Part shown: positions 11,094 to 24,356 of the stretch, one piece after another
How positions within the stretch are numbered: the stretch's first letter is position 1
Layout: every line of letters begins with the position of its first letter
Assembly: GCA_963675135.1 (NCBI GenBank)
Contig: OY776123.1
Location: 7,442,501 to 7,506,500 of the forward strand
From: Galeopsis tetrahit
Lineage: Eukaryota > Streptophyta > Magnoliopsida > Lamiales > Lamiaceae
DNA: 64,000 nucleotides
Direction: 5' to 3'
The notes under the pieces: model-generated
The model's input: only the letters and a program-made list of their open reading frames with translations
Database searches by the model: none
Told to the model about the DNA's origin: nothing
Program-made: the position numbers and the translations under genes

Positions 11094-13480
11094 TTTTCTT
11101 AGAGGCCACAGTTTACCCACACGGAGTTATTAAGGACACTTACTCGCTTTAACATACACATTGTGGAAAGAGTACACACCTTATTAAAAAAAAATGGGTT
11201 AGTTCGTTGAACCAGTTCAACCCACCATAAAAAATTATGGATTGGACTCAACTTTTTTCAGTCCACTAAAAGGTGGGCCCACACAGACCATTCCGTTTGG
11301 ACCACGAATTTTGGTGGGTTGGGGGCGGGTCAGCCCACCAATCCGTCTTTTTATTTTTTAAATAAAAATATAGTAATATTATTATTCTATTATTATAATT
11401 AATTTAATATTATAGAAAAATAACAAAAACTAGTCACATCTTGAGACTTATTCAAACACTCGTAATCTAGTCGCTGCATGCAATTCACAACCAAAATTTA
11501 GAAGCAAAAAACAGTCAAGCATAGCAAGTCTATGTTACGCATTACAAATTCGTGTTTCTCACAACCCTTGTTTCAGTTCCAACGTTTCATTGTTAAATTT
11601 TAGTTTAGGATAATAGATTTAATAATGTGTGTGCAGTAAGAAATAAATATTAAAAGAATTTGAATTTTAGAAATGAAGATAATGAATTTAATAAATAATT
11701 TTTTTATATATAAAAAAAATCCCTCGAGTAGGTCGGCCGAAACCTCGGCCCACCCCTTTGTGGGTTGAGTTGAGGTTTTGACAACCCTCCTAGCAAATTA
11801 GTTCGCCCGCCCTTCGTCCCGTTTCAACAACTCCACTATCAGTCTTCCTAACTCATTTCTACCGTTCACACTCACGCATTCTCTTCCCCTCTCCCGTGCC
11901 ACCCTCGCCACCGCCGCTCAAGCCCTTACCCACATTGGTGCGGCAGACAGATAAAAAAAAATAAGGTTGTAATATTTAGTTTTTTCCTTATAATGGCCAA
12001 TACAAATTCTAACTCCGTATGGTTTTTCCCTAGAATCAGTAGTTTTTTTTTTTTTGAAAATTTTAGATTTTTATTTAGGTTTTTGGAGTTTGGGAAATAA
12101 ACATAATTATATTTGAATTTAGTTACTTTTTTCGATTTTTTTTTTTTTTGAAAATTATGTACGGATTTTTTTAGAATTCTTAATTTTTTTTAAAATCGAT
12201 ATTTTTCTATTAAAATTATGTGCAATATATATATTTTAGTGATCTTACATTTCTTGATTTTTTTTCAATATCTTTATTTTTTAACTTAATTTTTTTAAGA
12301 GTTTTGTTTCTTAAAAAAATATATATTTGATTTTACTATAAAATGAAATAGATGGGTGTACTCAACTACCATTTTTTTTTAAATTACGGTAAAGAGTATA
12401 TTGAAAATTTAACGTACTTTTTTATTGTAAATTTTTTTTAGGTGAGTGTCCTCGACAATTCTTGTGTTTAACCGTGGCCTTGCTTAGAATAAACACGTGT
12501 TGGATTCGTTGTATAACTTTATTTTATCTTTGACTTATTATTTATTTGGACCATTAAATCATAACGAGTTGGTTGTTATGTATCTTTCATTTAAAAAATA
12601 TACTAAATGTTATGTTTTACTTTTTGTTTGGACCATTGAATCATAGGAATTTTGCTCTGTTTTTTTTTTTTTTTTTAAAGATTAACGCACTTAAAAAAAT
12701 GCAATAATTTTGTTTGGCTCCTTTTGAAATTAAATCCTAAATTTGTAGTATCTCTTAATATATAATTCTTCATCCCGGATTCTGATAAGAGTATAGTGTC
12801 GTATGGACACACATTTGATAAGGCGATAAATTTTATAAAAAATTATCGATTTTATACAATTTTTTGTGTTAAAATAAAATTATTGATCATGTTAGTTTAC
12901 AGTGATGCTACCACATCTCTCTCTCTTGTTAATTTTCTTTTATGAAACACACTTTATTTTTATCTCATAACACCTTACTTTATCTATTTTTTTTAAAGTT
13001 TGTATCTAGTCACAGAGACATAATTTTCGTGAATAGAAGAAGTAATTACGAACGTTATTTTCCGTGTAGATAATTATGAAGAATGGATTATACATTCATA
13101 TTGTGCATCAGCCTAGTGGAAATCTGCAATAGTTCAAATCTTCAATAATTCATGCTAATAAGACACAAATTGACTTAATTTCAAATTATAATTGACCCCA
13201 ATAAAGAGTTATAACTATATATAAATTGGTGCAATTTATCAAATTATCTTTCCGTCTATGTGGTCCAAAACCATGCTACAATTGCACGAACTACCCAAAA
13301 GATTATTTATGTCTATTATTGTGTAACTTTTATCTATATATATCTACGCATTGATGTAGTGTCATTTCAAGTCATGACTAGCTATTTATTAGTCATCAAT
13401 TATATGATGATTTATTTTATTTTATTAATGTCGATATATTATAAAAAGTTTAAATTGAGTAACACTCCATGCGTTAATGC

Positions 13481-13512
<32 letters not shown>

Positions 13513-13664
13513 TTTCCTTTTCTTAATGATAAATTCTATACAATTGAGTGTATACATTTAAATTTTAATGTTTAATTTACCCAATATAATTTTTTATCTC
13601 AACATTTGACCTAGTTAATTGAAGCTCAATTTCAATTGTGTATGTGCAACCAATTACAACCAAG
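11094..13664. other. Intergenic with old transposon debris
   Basis: At about 11190-11340 and 11730-11790 there are GGTTGGGGGCGGGTCAGCCC-like and CTCGGCCCACCCC-like stretches ending in GGTTTTGACAACCCTCC, which resemble the ends of the hAT family at 18445 but are too decayed to bound. Otherwise AT-rich with poly-T runs. A (TA)n microsatellite lies at about 13481-13507. No gene found. Confidence 0.35.
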
Positions 13665-14228
13665 CAGTGACATATCTATTCAGTGTTCAGAGGGCCAGTG
13701 GGTCTCCACTAATTTTGTAAATTTATTAGGGGTATTTTGGTAATTTTACACCTATTAAAATTAATAATCCGTTTCATAATTATTTGCACACTCCCGATAT
13801 AAAAATAATCCACAAAATTAATATATATCCGAACATCATTTTATTTTTAAAATCGTCACTCATTTTGAATTTACATTTTACCCTACATTTCACTAAATCT
13901 ATTTTTCATCCTACTAAATCGTCCTTACATCTTATGAAATCACTCAAAACGCATTTTCTTATTTGACTCCACACCACTAAACTCACTTTTTTTTAAAGTG
14001 AATCTGTCAAAATGTGCAAGTTATCACGGGGCGATGAGAGTATTAACTTTTAGTCTTCTACCAAAACATAGTAAAAATCAACTTGTTCGATCAATTTAAT
14101 TTAATAAAATGGGATGTATTGACAATTTTATCATGTGAAATTTTGATAAAAATAATGAGTACGTATTATTTTATCTTTATAGTAATATTAATCGGGCCTC
14201 CCTACCAAAAATTTCTGGTCCGTCACTA
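13665..14228. mobile_element. hAT MITE
   Basis: Ends are CAGTGAC and GTCACTA, and a perfect 8-bp target duplication CAACCAAG flanks it (13657-13664 and 14229-14236). GGGCC-containing subterminal segments lie near both ends. It is 564 bp, with no credible coding sequence; the 60-codon frame inside is AT-rich and domain-free. Confidence 0.82.
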
Positions 14229-15361
14229 CAACCAAGTATAACTCTTTTCTTGTTCACTTAAATTTTTTAATTGTATACTAAAAAATAATAATATTGTTCA
14301 AATACAAACTAGCATTTTACTCTATATGATCTGATACTCTTCGTTCTATTTTATTTTTTTCTTCTTATGACCATTTTGGATCAAAATTGTACTCCTAGTA
14401 AATTTGCATCAGTTAGTTGCACAAGTTTTTGCCATTTAATATTAATTAACCTGCCTTTGTGAGGAATTGATTAATATATTCGTTAGTCCAACTCAATTAT
14501 TAATTATATATGGCTGAATTTGTTTACGTAATGTTAATTTGTTTATGATGTTAAGATACACGTAAGATTCTCACCAAAACGGTATGATCGAAAGCGAAAT
14601 AAAACATCAACTAATTGAGGATAGTAACAAAACATCCACCAACTTTGTTGAATGAATTAAGTTAATTTCTTATGCAAAACGCCTTACCATTTTTAAACTA
14701 ATTGAATCACGAGACGGAATCTTAATTTATTTATTTGATGCGTCTCTATGAACCTTCGTCTTTTATGCATCTCACTAAAAAAAATAAAAATAAATAAATT
14801 GTTTTTATATGACAAATTTCCTAGAAAAGAAATGTTGTGATGCAAATTTCCCGATTAATTTAAACATTGCCATACTAAAAACACGGAAGTTATTATCATG
14901 TTTTGTGAGATGTAATAGTGGCTTAAAATGTATTTTCCTTACAAGCTAATTATATATAATTAAATTAAGATGCCATAAAAATGAAATGGTCCCCAGAGAT
15001 TAAGTTAAATAATAATCTTTAATAAAGATGAGATGGGTTGGGTTGGTAAGAAGCAAAGTGCCTCATCTTTCACTACATGCAATTCAATTCCCCTAGCTTT
15101 AAGTCCCTATCAATGTCATTAGTCCAAAACTACCTGGATTAATGGTCACTTATAAACTAATTAAAGGATTTTTTTTTAGTAATGCGTTTCACTCACTTTT
15201 GTTTACCTGTTTTTCAGGTACGACTTGACTATTTGTAAAGACAACCATTATACCAACTTCGTGCACTGAAAAATAATCCAAGCTTAGTGCCATTCTAATC
15301 ATTTTATGTAAATGGATTTTCTTGATTCCACATTAGTTTATAAGATATTTAGGATAAAAGA
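14229..15361. other. AT-rich intergenic
   Basis: No gene or bounded element recognised in this stretch. Only low-complexity AT-rich sequence is visible. Confidence 0.35.
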
Positions 15362-15573
15362 TATTCCCTCTATCCACCAAAAGTTTGCTCACTTTTTTTT
15401 ATATATGCTTTTAAAAAAATCATATTTTAATTATAAATAATATATTTAATATAATGAGTAAAAAATATATTTGGTAGATACTCAATCATAAGTTAACTAT
15501 TTAAATAGAATAAGCACGTTTTTTGTGTACTCAAAAAAAGAAATGAGCACAATTTTGGTGGACGGAGGGAGTA
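15362..15573. mobile_element. Stowaway MITE
   Basis: Left end TATTCCCTCTATCCACCAAA, right end TTTGGTGGACGGAGGGAGTA; TA at both edges and an inner match TTTGCTCAC / GAGCACAAT. Size 212 bp, AT-rich centre. Typical Tc1/mariner-derived plant MITE. Confidence 0.88.
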
Positions 15574-16307
15574 TTAATTAATTCTCCGCCCCTCTAAAAG
15601 TTCAGATTTTTGAATAAGATAAAAAAAAAATCATGGTATGAGGCTATCAGAGACTCTGGCTCACGCCCACAACGTTCATGGGTTTGATTACTGATGAAAG
15701 TAACTTCACTAGCTCATTTAAAAAAATTGTCCACTCGATGAGCTTCTTCCCCAAAAAGTAGAAGTGATAATTCAGCCCATGGGTGAGGGGGAATATTAAA
15801 AATAAATATAAATGAATTAATTTCTCACCCTCTAGACATTTGAACTTAAACGATCTTTTTTATATTAAATATTAGTTAATTCTTACTAAGCTAAACTAGC
15901 TTAATACAAAATACTAGCTATATAGTAAGAGTTGAAATACGTTCTATAAGAAAAGAAAAACTCTATGAGAGGCCCCGTGATTCATGATATTCATTATTAA
16001 TAATGAGTTTTTCAAATTATAAAGTGATACAAACGGTCTCACAGACTTGCTATAATATTTTTTTAATGGAAATCTTTAAACGTTATTAGATACGCACTTT
16101 GTTCATATATAAAAATTCGTATATTACATTTAGATTAAAAAAAATAACATTGTATAAATTTCGTTAAAAAAATATAGATAAGAAAATATTGAATGTGTGA
16201 TTAGCTTATGTGGAGTGGACCATTGGCAACAATAGTGTTAATTACATTCCTAATTAATAATAAAGGGTGCAATTAAAAGAATTACTAATACTTAAGGAAA
16301 AAAATAA
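15574..16307. other. AT-rich intergenic
   Basis: No gene found. A segment at 15620-15770 is slightly less AT-rich but has no recognisable domain in any frame. Confidence 0.35.
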
Positions 16308-16958
16308 GGGTTAATTGCAAAAAAAATCATGACCTTTACGTTATTTATCAATTACAACATATCCTTTTTTTCTTTGCAACCTTTTTAAGTTTTGCAATTC
16401 CATACATGTGTTTATTTTTTGGCAACAAAATTCATGTGTATACACTGAAGCAGCATTAAAGTTCTACACAAATGTCTACGTAAATGTCATGACTGATCAA
16501 TAAAATGTAAGAGTATTTTTTTTTAAACTCTTTTAAATAAAAATAATATACAAAATTTTACATATTTTTTTGGACTGTGATTTGGAGGACGCGATCTTAT
16601 TCTCTTGAGTTTTTTGATAAATGATACTAATAATTAAATTGGTTTATGGTTTTTTTTAAAACAATTTTTTTAGTTTAAAATATATTTTTTTGATATTCTT
16701 TTTTAGTTTAAAATTACTTTTTAGAATTCTTTTTATTTAAAAACATTTTAAAAATTAAAAAAATAAATTATTCATCATTCATGACATTTATGTGGCACCT
16801 CGACAATTCTGACGATCACATCATAATTTTAATTGTTGCCAGAAAATTGACAGATGTATTGAATTGCAAAACTTAAAAAGGTGGTGTATCAAATTGCAAA
16901 GAAAAAAAAGATATGTTTTAATTGATAAAAAGGTCGTGATTTTTTTTGCAATTAACCC
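16308..16958. mobile_element. MULE-like foldback element
   Basis: Inverted repeats of ~95 bp start GGGTTAATTGCAAAAAAA and end TTTTTTTGCAATTAACCC; the arms continue through TTTGCAACCTTTTTAAGTTT. The identical string AAAAAAATAA flanks both sides, consistent with a 9-10 bp duplication, though its low complexity makes this weaker evidence. A decayed end of the same family (AATTTGCAATTAACCC) is at about 24280-24356. Confidence 0.78.
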
Positions 16959-17357
16959 AAAAAAATAAAGTAGGGCAAATGGAAAGAAAAGAAGAGACAA
17001 ATTAAGATGACATGAAAGAAGGATTAGCTTTAATAGAATTAATTTAAGCCAAATGCAAATGCAAATGCCAATTCAAGGAAAAGATTTTCAAATGGGGCAT
17101 CCCCATGTGCTCTGCACTCATGAACACATATTATTGGTCCAACGCACCACATAATTCATTTCATTTTAATAATATGTAGATTAAATTATTAATTAATGCA
17201 TTACGTATGTACTACCATAAGTACTGTAATAAATTAGGTAGGACTGATATAACTTCACCTATTTTTTAACATTCCCTAAAATAAGGCCCTAAAGAGTAAA
17301 GAGTATTCAAAATAATCACGATCTTTTAATTTTACTTTCATCACATATAGTAGATAG

Positions 17358-17779
17358 CAAGGATGAAAATATCGATATCAGTGGAAATATTGAGACCTTA
17401 AATTTATGAAAATATCGATGGATATATCGATATCGATAAATTTTAAAAATTAAAAAAATTTAATAAGAAACCTTTAGTACTTAAAATCAACAAAATAATT
17501 TGAATACATTTTATATCAGTGGTAAATTTATATAAAATATAATGTACTATGTTATTTCGTATGACATTTATCGATATTTTTTTAAATTTATCGACATTTT
17601 CTCGATATTTTTTCGATATTTTACCGATATTAGACTCGATATTGTTATTGTCTACCGATATTTATCGATATTTTCAATTTTTTTAAAATATCGTGGAAAT
17701 ATCGGTTATTCCCAATATCGATATCGGTAACCCCGAAAAATGAATATATCGAGGATATTTCCGAATATTTTCATCCATG
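17358..17779. mobile_element. hAT-like MITE with ATCGATAT repeats
   Basis: CAAGGATGAAAATATCGATA at the left faces ATATTTTCATCCATG at the right. Flanks GTAGATAG and GTAAATAG match at 7 of 8 bases. The interior is packed with ATCGATAT/TATCGATA motifs in both orientations, likely subterminal binding repeats. The short open frame 17542-17730 is made of these repeats and is not a gene. Confidence 0.75.
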
Positions 17780-18444
17780 GTAAATAGTACTCGGGTGGGG
17801 GATGGGATTTCAAAAACTTGTCCACAATAGATGAGTTTTTGCTTCGTGAGACAAATGGTTCGTCATTTTTTACAATAAACGTTCATAAAAAAGTGATATG
17901 TCATCTAACTTTATTATGATAGATCGAAATTCATCATTAAATAAAATATTTTAATTTTATAAAAAAAATATAACATTACTAAAATAATCTTATAGTGTTT
18001 CTAAAAAAAAATACATACAAATTTACAAACTTAACATTCTTCTATTTTTGATAATTTAATAAGATTAATAATTTGTTAAATTAAACTCATTTTTTTATCA
18101 ACTAAATTTATTTTTAATGATCATTCAATTAAAAAATTAATTTTTATATTTATATACTTATATAATTATATTCACATATAGTTTTTAATAATAATAATAA
18201 TAATAATTGTATATATTAATTAGGATGGAATATATTGAATTGATAGACTCAACTATTCCCTTTTTTAATAATAATAATAATATTAGTATATACACTAAAC
18301 GCTATATACATTGGACATTTAATCACACATCGACGCATCATTAAAATTCATGAAAAATCGACACATAAGCAGTAAAAACTCTCTCGAAATATATATTTTG
18401 ATATTGTTTTGTACTATGAAAATAACCCTTTTGTGTATTATGAT
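17780..18444. other. AT-rich intergenic
   Basis: No gene seen. A (TAA)n-like stretch lies at 18190-18207 and another at 18269-18281. Confidence 0.35.
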
Positions 18445-19601
18445 TAGAGCTGTCAAAAAGGGCTAACGGGGCGGGCCGGTCCACAATCCACTTCAACCCA
18501 ACATTTTACGGGTTTTGGCGGGCCGGTCCACGACGGGTACGGGTTGAAAAATACTCAACCCAACCCACGGCGGGTTGCGGGCTAGCCCACGGACTTTTTC
18601 TTTATATATTATTTTTTTACTTTTTCACTTTTATTTAAAAAAATAATTGTGCAAATAATTTGGAATAATCTTTGATTAAACCCACACAGTTGACGTCAAT
18701 AATTTTAATCTCTTATAATCAGAAAGTAGATCTCAAATATATATTATTTTGTTTAATTAACAAATTAATCGAACTAAAATTTAAACCTTCAAATTGTTTA
18801 AATCCTTATTGCCAAAAGAGTGGAATCAATATATAATATTCAATGAAAGATTAATTGACAAATCAACCCTACTATCAGTAGTAGCAAATATCAATTTACG
18901 AATACACGTCTCCCCACACTCTCTTTGAATCTATTAATGATAATTATGCTCTTATAAAGAAAAATTTAAAAAAGAGATTTAAATCTACATTAATTATTAT
19001 ATCTCTCCCGAAGTCATGTAAATACATGGATGACAATGGTGTATTCTTATTCTCAAATCTCAATTTTGTTTAATAGTATAATACTAGTGTAGAACCCGTG
19101 TATTACACGGGGTTTTAAATAAATATTTTAATATTCAATATTATATCTTAATTTATTTGCGTAATCTAATTTTTTTTAGCATGATATGTTATTATAATTA
19201 TATTTAAAAAAATTGGTTGGATATAATTTTAAATTCAACTATTATAATGTAAAAGAGAAACTAATGTAAATGTAATTATATTATACCATTCAAAATAAAT
19301 TAATAAACGAAAACACATAAATGGAAAGATTGTGTTGTAATTTAATTGAGATTTTGGAACTTTTTTTTAAACAACATTAATAGTTTAGTTAGAAGATTTT
19401 TCATTATTACTTAGACAAAATATTTTTAATATATTTTGAATCTAGCTCTACACTTAAAACTCTGAACATAAAGTTGATCATGTGTTATGTGATAATACAG
19501 GTCTTAGAGAAAATAAATCAACGTTGAAAAAAGTATATTTTTTATTTTTATTAATGATCATCGCAAAAATACAAACGAACAGAGATCTGCCTTCTCAAGC
19601 T

Positions 19602-21647
19602 TTACTTGTATGATTTGAAAGACTTAATATCAGAATGTAAAATAAAGTAATTTAGCACATGTGCTGGACAACCCCAAATCCGAATGTGGTTTAGACTGGG
19701 CTTTCGCCCAGACCACAACTCAATCGGGGTTTTTGGAACCACTTTAGAAGGTACATAATTTAGAAGGTACGCTGCTGTTTCCAAGGCATAACCCCAAAAA
19801 GAGGTAGGTAATGAAGCATAACTCATCATCGATCTCACCATATCTAATAGAGTCCTATTCCTTCTCTCAGCCACGCCATTTTGTTGCGGAGTACCAGGCG
19901 CGGAGAGCTGGGATCTAATCCCGTTCTCTAATAAGTATTGCCTAAATTCGTTGCTAAGGTACTCGCCACCACGATCAGAACGCAGTGACTTGATACTCTT
20001 ACCATGACGGTTCTCCACTTCTGCCTTAAATTCTTTGAACTTGCCAAAGCATTCAGACTTGTGGCGCATCAGGTAGATGTATCCATATCTTGAGTAATCG
20101 TCAATGAAAGTGACGAAGTACTCAAAACCTCCTCTAGCTTGAACAGTCATAGGCCCACACAAATCAGAGTGAATCAATTCCAACACATCATTAGCCCTAT
20201 TACCCTTGGCCTTAAAAGGCCTCGAGGTCATCTTGCCTTCCAAACAGGATTCGCAGACTGGGAATGGTTCCACTTGGAGAGACTCCAAAAACCCACTACT
20301 TACTAGTCTTTGAATCCTTCTTAGGTTGACATGACCCAATCTTAGATGCCAAAGGTATGTTTGATTCAACTTAGAAGGTTCCTTTCTCTTATTTAATGAT
20401 GATGATGAATGAGCTTCAGTCACAGTATGATATGCACACGTAATAGTATAAAGATTGTTTTCTAACGTGCCAGAACAGATTAAAGAGTCATTTCTCATAA
20501 TAACAACATTGTCATTAAAAACAACCGAGCATCCATCCAAAAATAACTTCGAAACAGAAATTAAATTTCTCCGAAAATTCGGCACGTATAAAACGTTCTT
20601 TAATACTAAAACATAATTAGATAAACATAAGTGCACGTCTCCCACTGCAACCACCGATACTATCGAAGCATTGCCCAAACTAATAGTAATCTCGCCCTCA
20701 CTCAGTTCCCTTGTCTGCAGAAACCCCTGCAAGGTATAACAAACATGGTCAGTGGCTCCTGTATCTACTACCCAAGAAAAGGCAGAACAAGCCGCAAAAC
20801 ATGTTTCAACAACTAAAGCGAGAGACGTACCAAAGTTTTCCTTTTTCAGAAGGGGACAATCAGACTTCCAATGTCCTGTCTTGTTGCACTTGAAACATTT
20901 GCCCTTCGGCTTTTTAACGCCACCAGAAGGCGCCAGTTTCTTGCTCCCACTGCTTTCACCACCACCCTTTTCATGTAAAGGCTTTTTCTTCTTCTTGCCA
21001 TTAGACGAAGAAGGTCCAGCCTGGACAGTAACATTGGCTTGTGGTCGTTTACCCATGAGACCCTCCACCGCGACCAATTCCGTAAGAAGCTCGGTTAAAG
21101 TATAATCCTTCTTACTCATGATCGCGTTTACACGGAAGTTCTCAAAAGACTTTGGGAGCGAGTGTAGGATCATATCGATCTTGGTGTCATTATCGATTAA
21201 CCCTCCGAGGACCTCAATCTCATTCAGATATTCCATCATCTTGAGACCGTGGTCCCTCACGGACGCTCCCTCTGGCATAGAGGTTGACATGATCTTCCTC
21301 ATAGCCTCAAAGCGGGCAGCCCTATCTTTCTCACCAAAAAGCTCTTTGAGGCTCAACATCATAGCTGCGGCACTAGGCATAGTTTGATGCTGCTGTTGTA
21401 AAACATTTGACATCGAGGCCAAAATGTAACAACGAGCCATCTCATCAGCCTTGTGCCACTTCTTATGAGCCTCCTTTTGCTCTTCAGTAGATTCGGGTCC
21501 CAAAGGGGCAGGAGCAGGTGTGTCGAGCACAAACTTGTACTCATCTGCAACAAGGACAATGTCCAGATTTCTTTTCCAATCCAAGTAATTTTGACCAATA
21601 AGCTTATTTTGATTTAATATAACCATAAGTGGGTTGAATGTCACCAT
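19602..21647 (-). pseudogene. Copia gag-protease-integrase polyprotein, 3'-truncated
   Basis: The 681-residue frame from the ATG at 21647 (open upstream to 21761, but this ATG begins the recognisable gag) encodes, in order, a copia gag with the zinc knuckle CFKCNKTGHWKSDC, an aspartic protease with active site VVDTGATDHVC, the GAG-pre-integrase segment LWHLRLGHVNLRRIQ, and an integrase core. The integrase D-D-E residues are visible in IHSDLCGPM, LRSDRGGEYLS and QQNGVAERRNRTLLD. After IWGCPAHV the reading enters unrelated sequence and stops 17 codons later. A normal copia polyprotein has about 1,300 residues and also RT and RNase H, so this copy cannot retrotranspose. No internal stop or frameshift precedes the break, which suggests a fairly young element. 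Confidence 0.92.
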
Positions 21648-22903
21648 AATGTATCTGAAATAAATAAAATGCAAGCAATAAATCACATAAGTTTGAAGCA
21701 TAAAACATTGGAAACCTTCAAAACCAACATTCAACACAACCTCCAACAGCCCAACAAACACATATGTAAGCCACGTTAGGGTGGTCGTTTACACATGTAT
21801 TCATTGACCAGACATTCAGTCTTTAATTTCAATATCACGTCAACTTATCCTTATGACGAATGAAATTAACAGTCGAACTTTAACTGGCCATGTGAACTAA
21901 AACAGTGACCCCGTTGGGGGGTTATATTCAAATTCACATCTAAGTGATGACCACAATTTAACAACAGTTATCTTGAATTATTCTTTACTGATGAACTCAT
22001 GGATGACACATCCGTTAGGGAAGATCACACACTTCATCTAAAGATTAAAACAGTTTTATTAGAAGTCTTAACTAGTAAGCTCGTGAATGTTGCACCCGTT
22101 AGGGGAAGACTCCCAAGGTCCCACGAGCAACATACACTTTACTTAAAGACCAATTGTGGAGGCCTATAAATTAATTAAAATTCAATTATCTCACTTAGTC
22201 ATTTAAACTTTGAAGATTATTCACAGGCATAACAAATTAACTAAATAATACAAGCATGCCAATCATAACAAGATGCGATAAATAGAGGTAAAATAAATAA
22301 ATGCACATCTATCGCAACCCCTTGAAAAACCTATCAAAAAACAGCCTACAATAAGCTATTACAATGATAAAACAGTGGCGCGGACGGATGTCTCGCATCG
22401 GCCTCTCACGCAATGCAAAAATCTCGAATACACGTCCACCGACTAAAACTGGCAGAAAACTTCATCAAGACGTTGAATTAGGCCTCGCCACTCGTCGTCA
22501 CAGCATAGCTGCGACTCCTGTAGATCTCGTCGAGACATTTCCGAAAAGGTCTTGTGGGCTGAAAACGGACATCCGAGTCAAAAGTTATGGCCAAAACAGT
22601 TTTCACCATCCAAGGCCATAACCCGAAAAACTCAGATTACTGTTTTCAGATCTTCCATCGACACCGCCCGTTCTCACGATCAAAAATTACAATATAAACG
22701 AGCAAAACCCTACTACAGTGATCTATGAAATAGTCCTATACTACCCACACTTATTATCTGGTGGGAAAAACGATTACATAACACTAGGGTTGCGATAGAA
22801 GAATAAAAAAATTAACCAACAGAAACGCATACGTACATGAAACAAAATAAATTGAATCATACAATCATACGTTTAAGGCAGAGCCAACAATCCACGAATC
22901 CAG

Positions 22904-22915
22904 GCTCTGATACCA
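22904..22915 (-). other. Copia primer binding site
   Basis: On the minus strand TGGTATCAGAGC, complementary to initiator tRNA-Met, sits 2 nt after the CA end of the LTR. This is the usual priming site for minus-strand DNA synthesis in plant copia elements. Confidence 0.9.
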
Positions 22916-22917
22916 AT

Positions 22918-24159
22918 TGCTGGAACACGCCGGCGAAGGCGGTCCGTCACCAGGATCGTTGTCGGATGCCAAACGTATAAATAAATAAATAAAACCTAAA
23001 CATGCTTCTAAAACATAGTTTAGATCCGTTACCCTTGAAGATCGAGGCGTTGATTCCAATCTACAGATCTTCTAGTCTGTCTCCCAACTTCGCTCGAACA
23101 CCGGGTGTACGGCGTGCTATCAAACGTGGAGAAGGTGCCTCAATTTCGTCTCCTTGAAACCCTAGCCGTTTTTCTCTATTTCGTGTGTGCTAGGGTTTCA
23201 AAACTGAATTAGGGCTCCTATTTATAATTTCCATAAGTTTCATGGGCCAGACTAGGGATCCATTAGAAGGTATAGGGCTTGGGCTTCTTACAGGCCCAAA
23301 TACTCTTATGTTCAGCCCAGAACATATAATTTGGCCCGAGAACATTAATTCATTCCACTAGAGAATTAATGTTGCACTCCCGTCCTATCCCGAACCGAAT
23401 CAGGGCTTCTATTAGACTTTATAATTCCCCGTGTTTAAGATATCGCACGTCCATTAATTATTAAAGCTCCCGACTTTTTTAAATAATTAATTACTATAAT
23501 TCCTTGAGTAGTACCACTCAACCTTGTTGTCGTACGGATTAAATCCACCTGCAGGGTTTAATACGACAATCCTTTATGAGTTTCCTCAAGGGGACATCAT
23601 CAGCCTGGATGTACAGGACACGGTGCCCTAATGCCAATAAGTAGACATCATGCGAGCGATGCCACTACCCAAAATACAGAGCGTGAAGAATCTATCAAGA
23701 TTCTCACCTATGGTACATCAAAGTAGTGAACAAGCACCCCACACATCTAAATATCACACTTAGGGTTAAGAATCATAAAAGTCACCAAGACTTCTAGTTC
23801 TTCATAACAGTCAGAACAGAAGAACATGTCTTATCTGTGATCCATTCAATACGCCACAGCGCACTAGTATAAACTAATGGCCAAGACAAACCACTAACAA
23901 GTTTATACTACAACTTAAACCAATAGTTTTGTCCATAACTATCTCAGTTGTGAATACTGTTTATATCTTACAAGGAACTGACAATGTGATCTTCTGTGTG
24001 ACTACAAACCCACCACATCGTCTACAATGCAAGATAAGCAGACATACAAGTAATCACAAAGAATGCAATAATGTGAAAAACCATTTATTTCAGATAAAAG
24101 GAAATCGAATATACGTCACAAAAGCCCACTAAAAGTTTGCTTTACAGTATACACCAACA
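22918..24159 (-). repeat. Copia 5' LTR (solo copy)
   Basis: On the minus strand it starts TGTTGGTGTATACTG and ends TTCCAGCA next to the primer binding site, about 1,242 bp. A TATA-like TTATAAATAGG lies near 23227-23217, a plausible start of retroelement transcription. The outer end could also be 24161 because of a CACA repeat. No partner LTR exists in the window. Confidence 0.82.
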
Positions 24160-24356
24160 CATAACAACTCCTTAATAAAACAATATTATTTTTTAATCAA
24201 ACGAAATATCATAAGATATGATTTAGGGACAACGTAGACTTCCAAGAAGTCTAATTTGTAATAATATTTAAACTTGATGATTTATTTGCAATTGTTTTAA
24301 GGTTTAGATTAGATTGCAAATGTTCAAAAGGTGGTGATTTAATTTGCAATTAACCC

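Larger units (their letters stand above)
19649..24159 (-). mobile_element. Ty1/copia retrotransposon, truncated, with a single LTR
   Basis: On the minus strand the order is 5' LTR (24159-22918), primer binding site (22915-22904), a ~1.25-kb leader, then gag-protease-integrase. Homology stops in the integrase core near 19649; reverse transcriptase, RNase H and the 3' LTR are missing. No second LTR was seen to the left. Either the 3' part was deleted after insertion or the Helitron captured only the 5' part. Confidence 0.88.

Noticed and set aside
20631..21387. Plus-strand open frames of 60-117 codons
   Set aside because: They are antisense shadows of the copia gag-protease frame.
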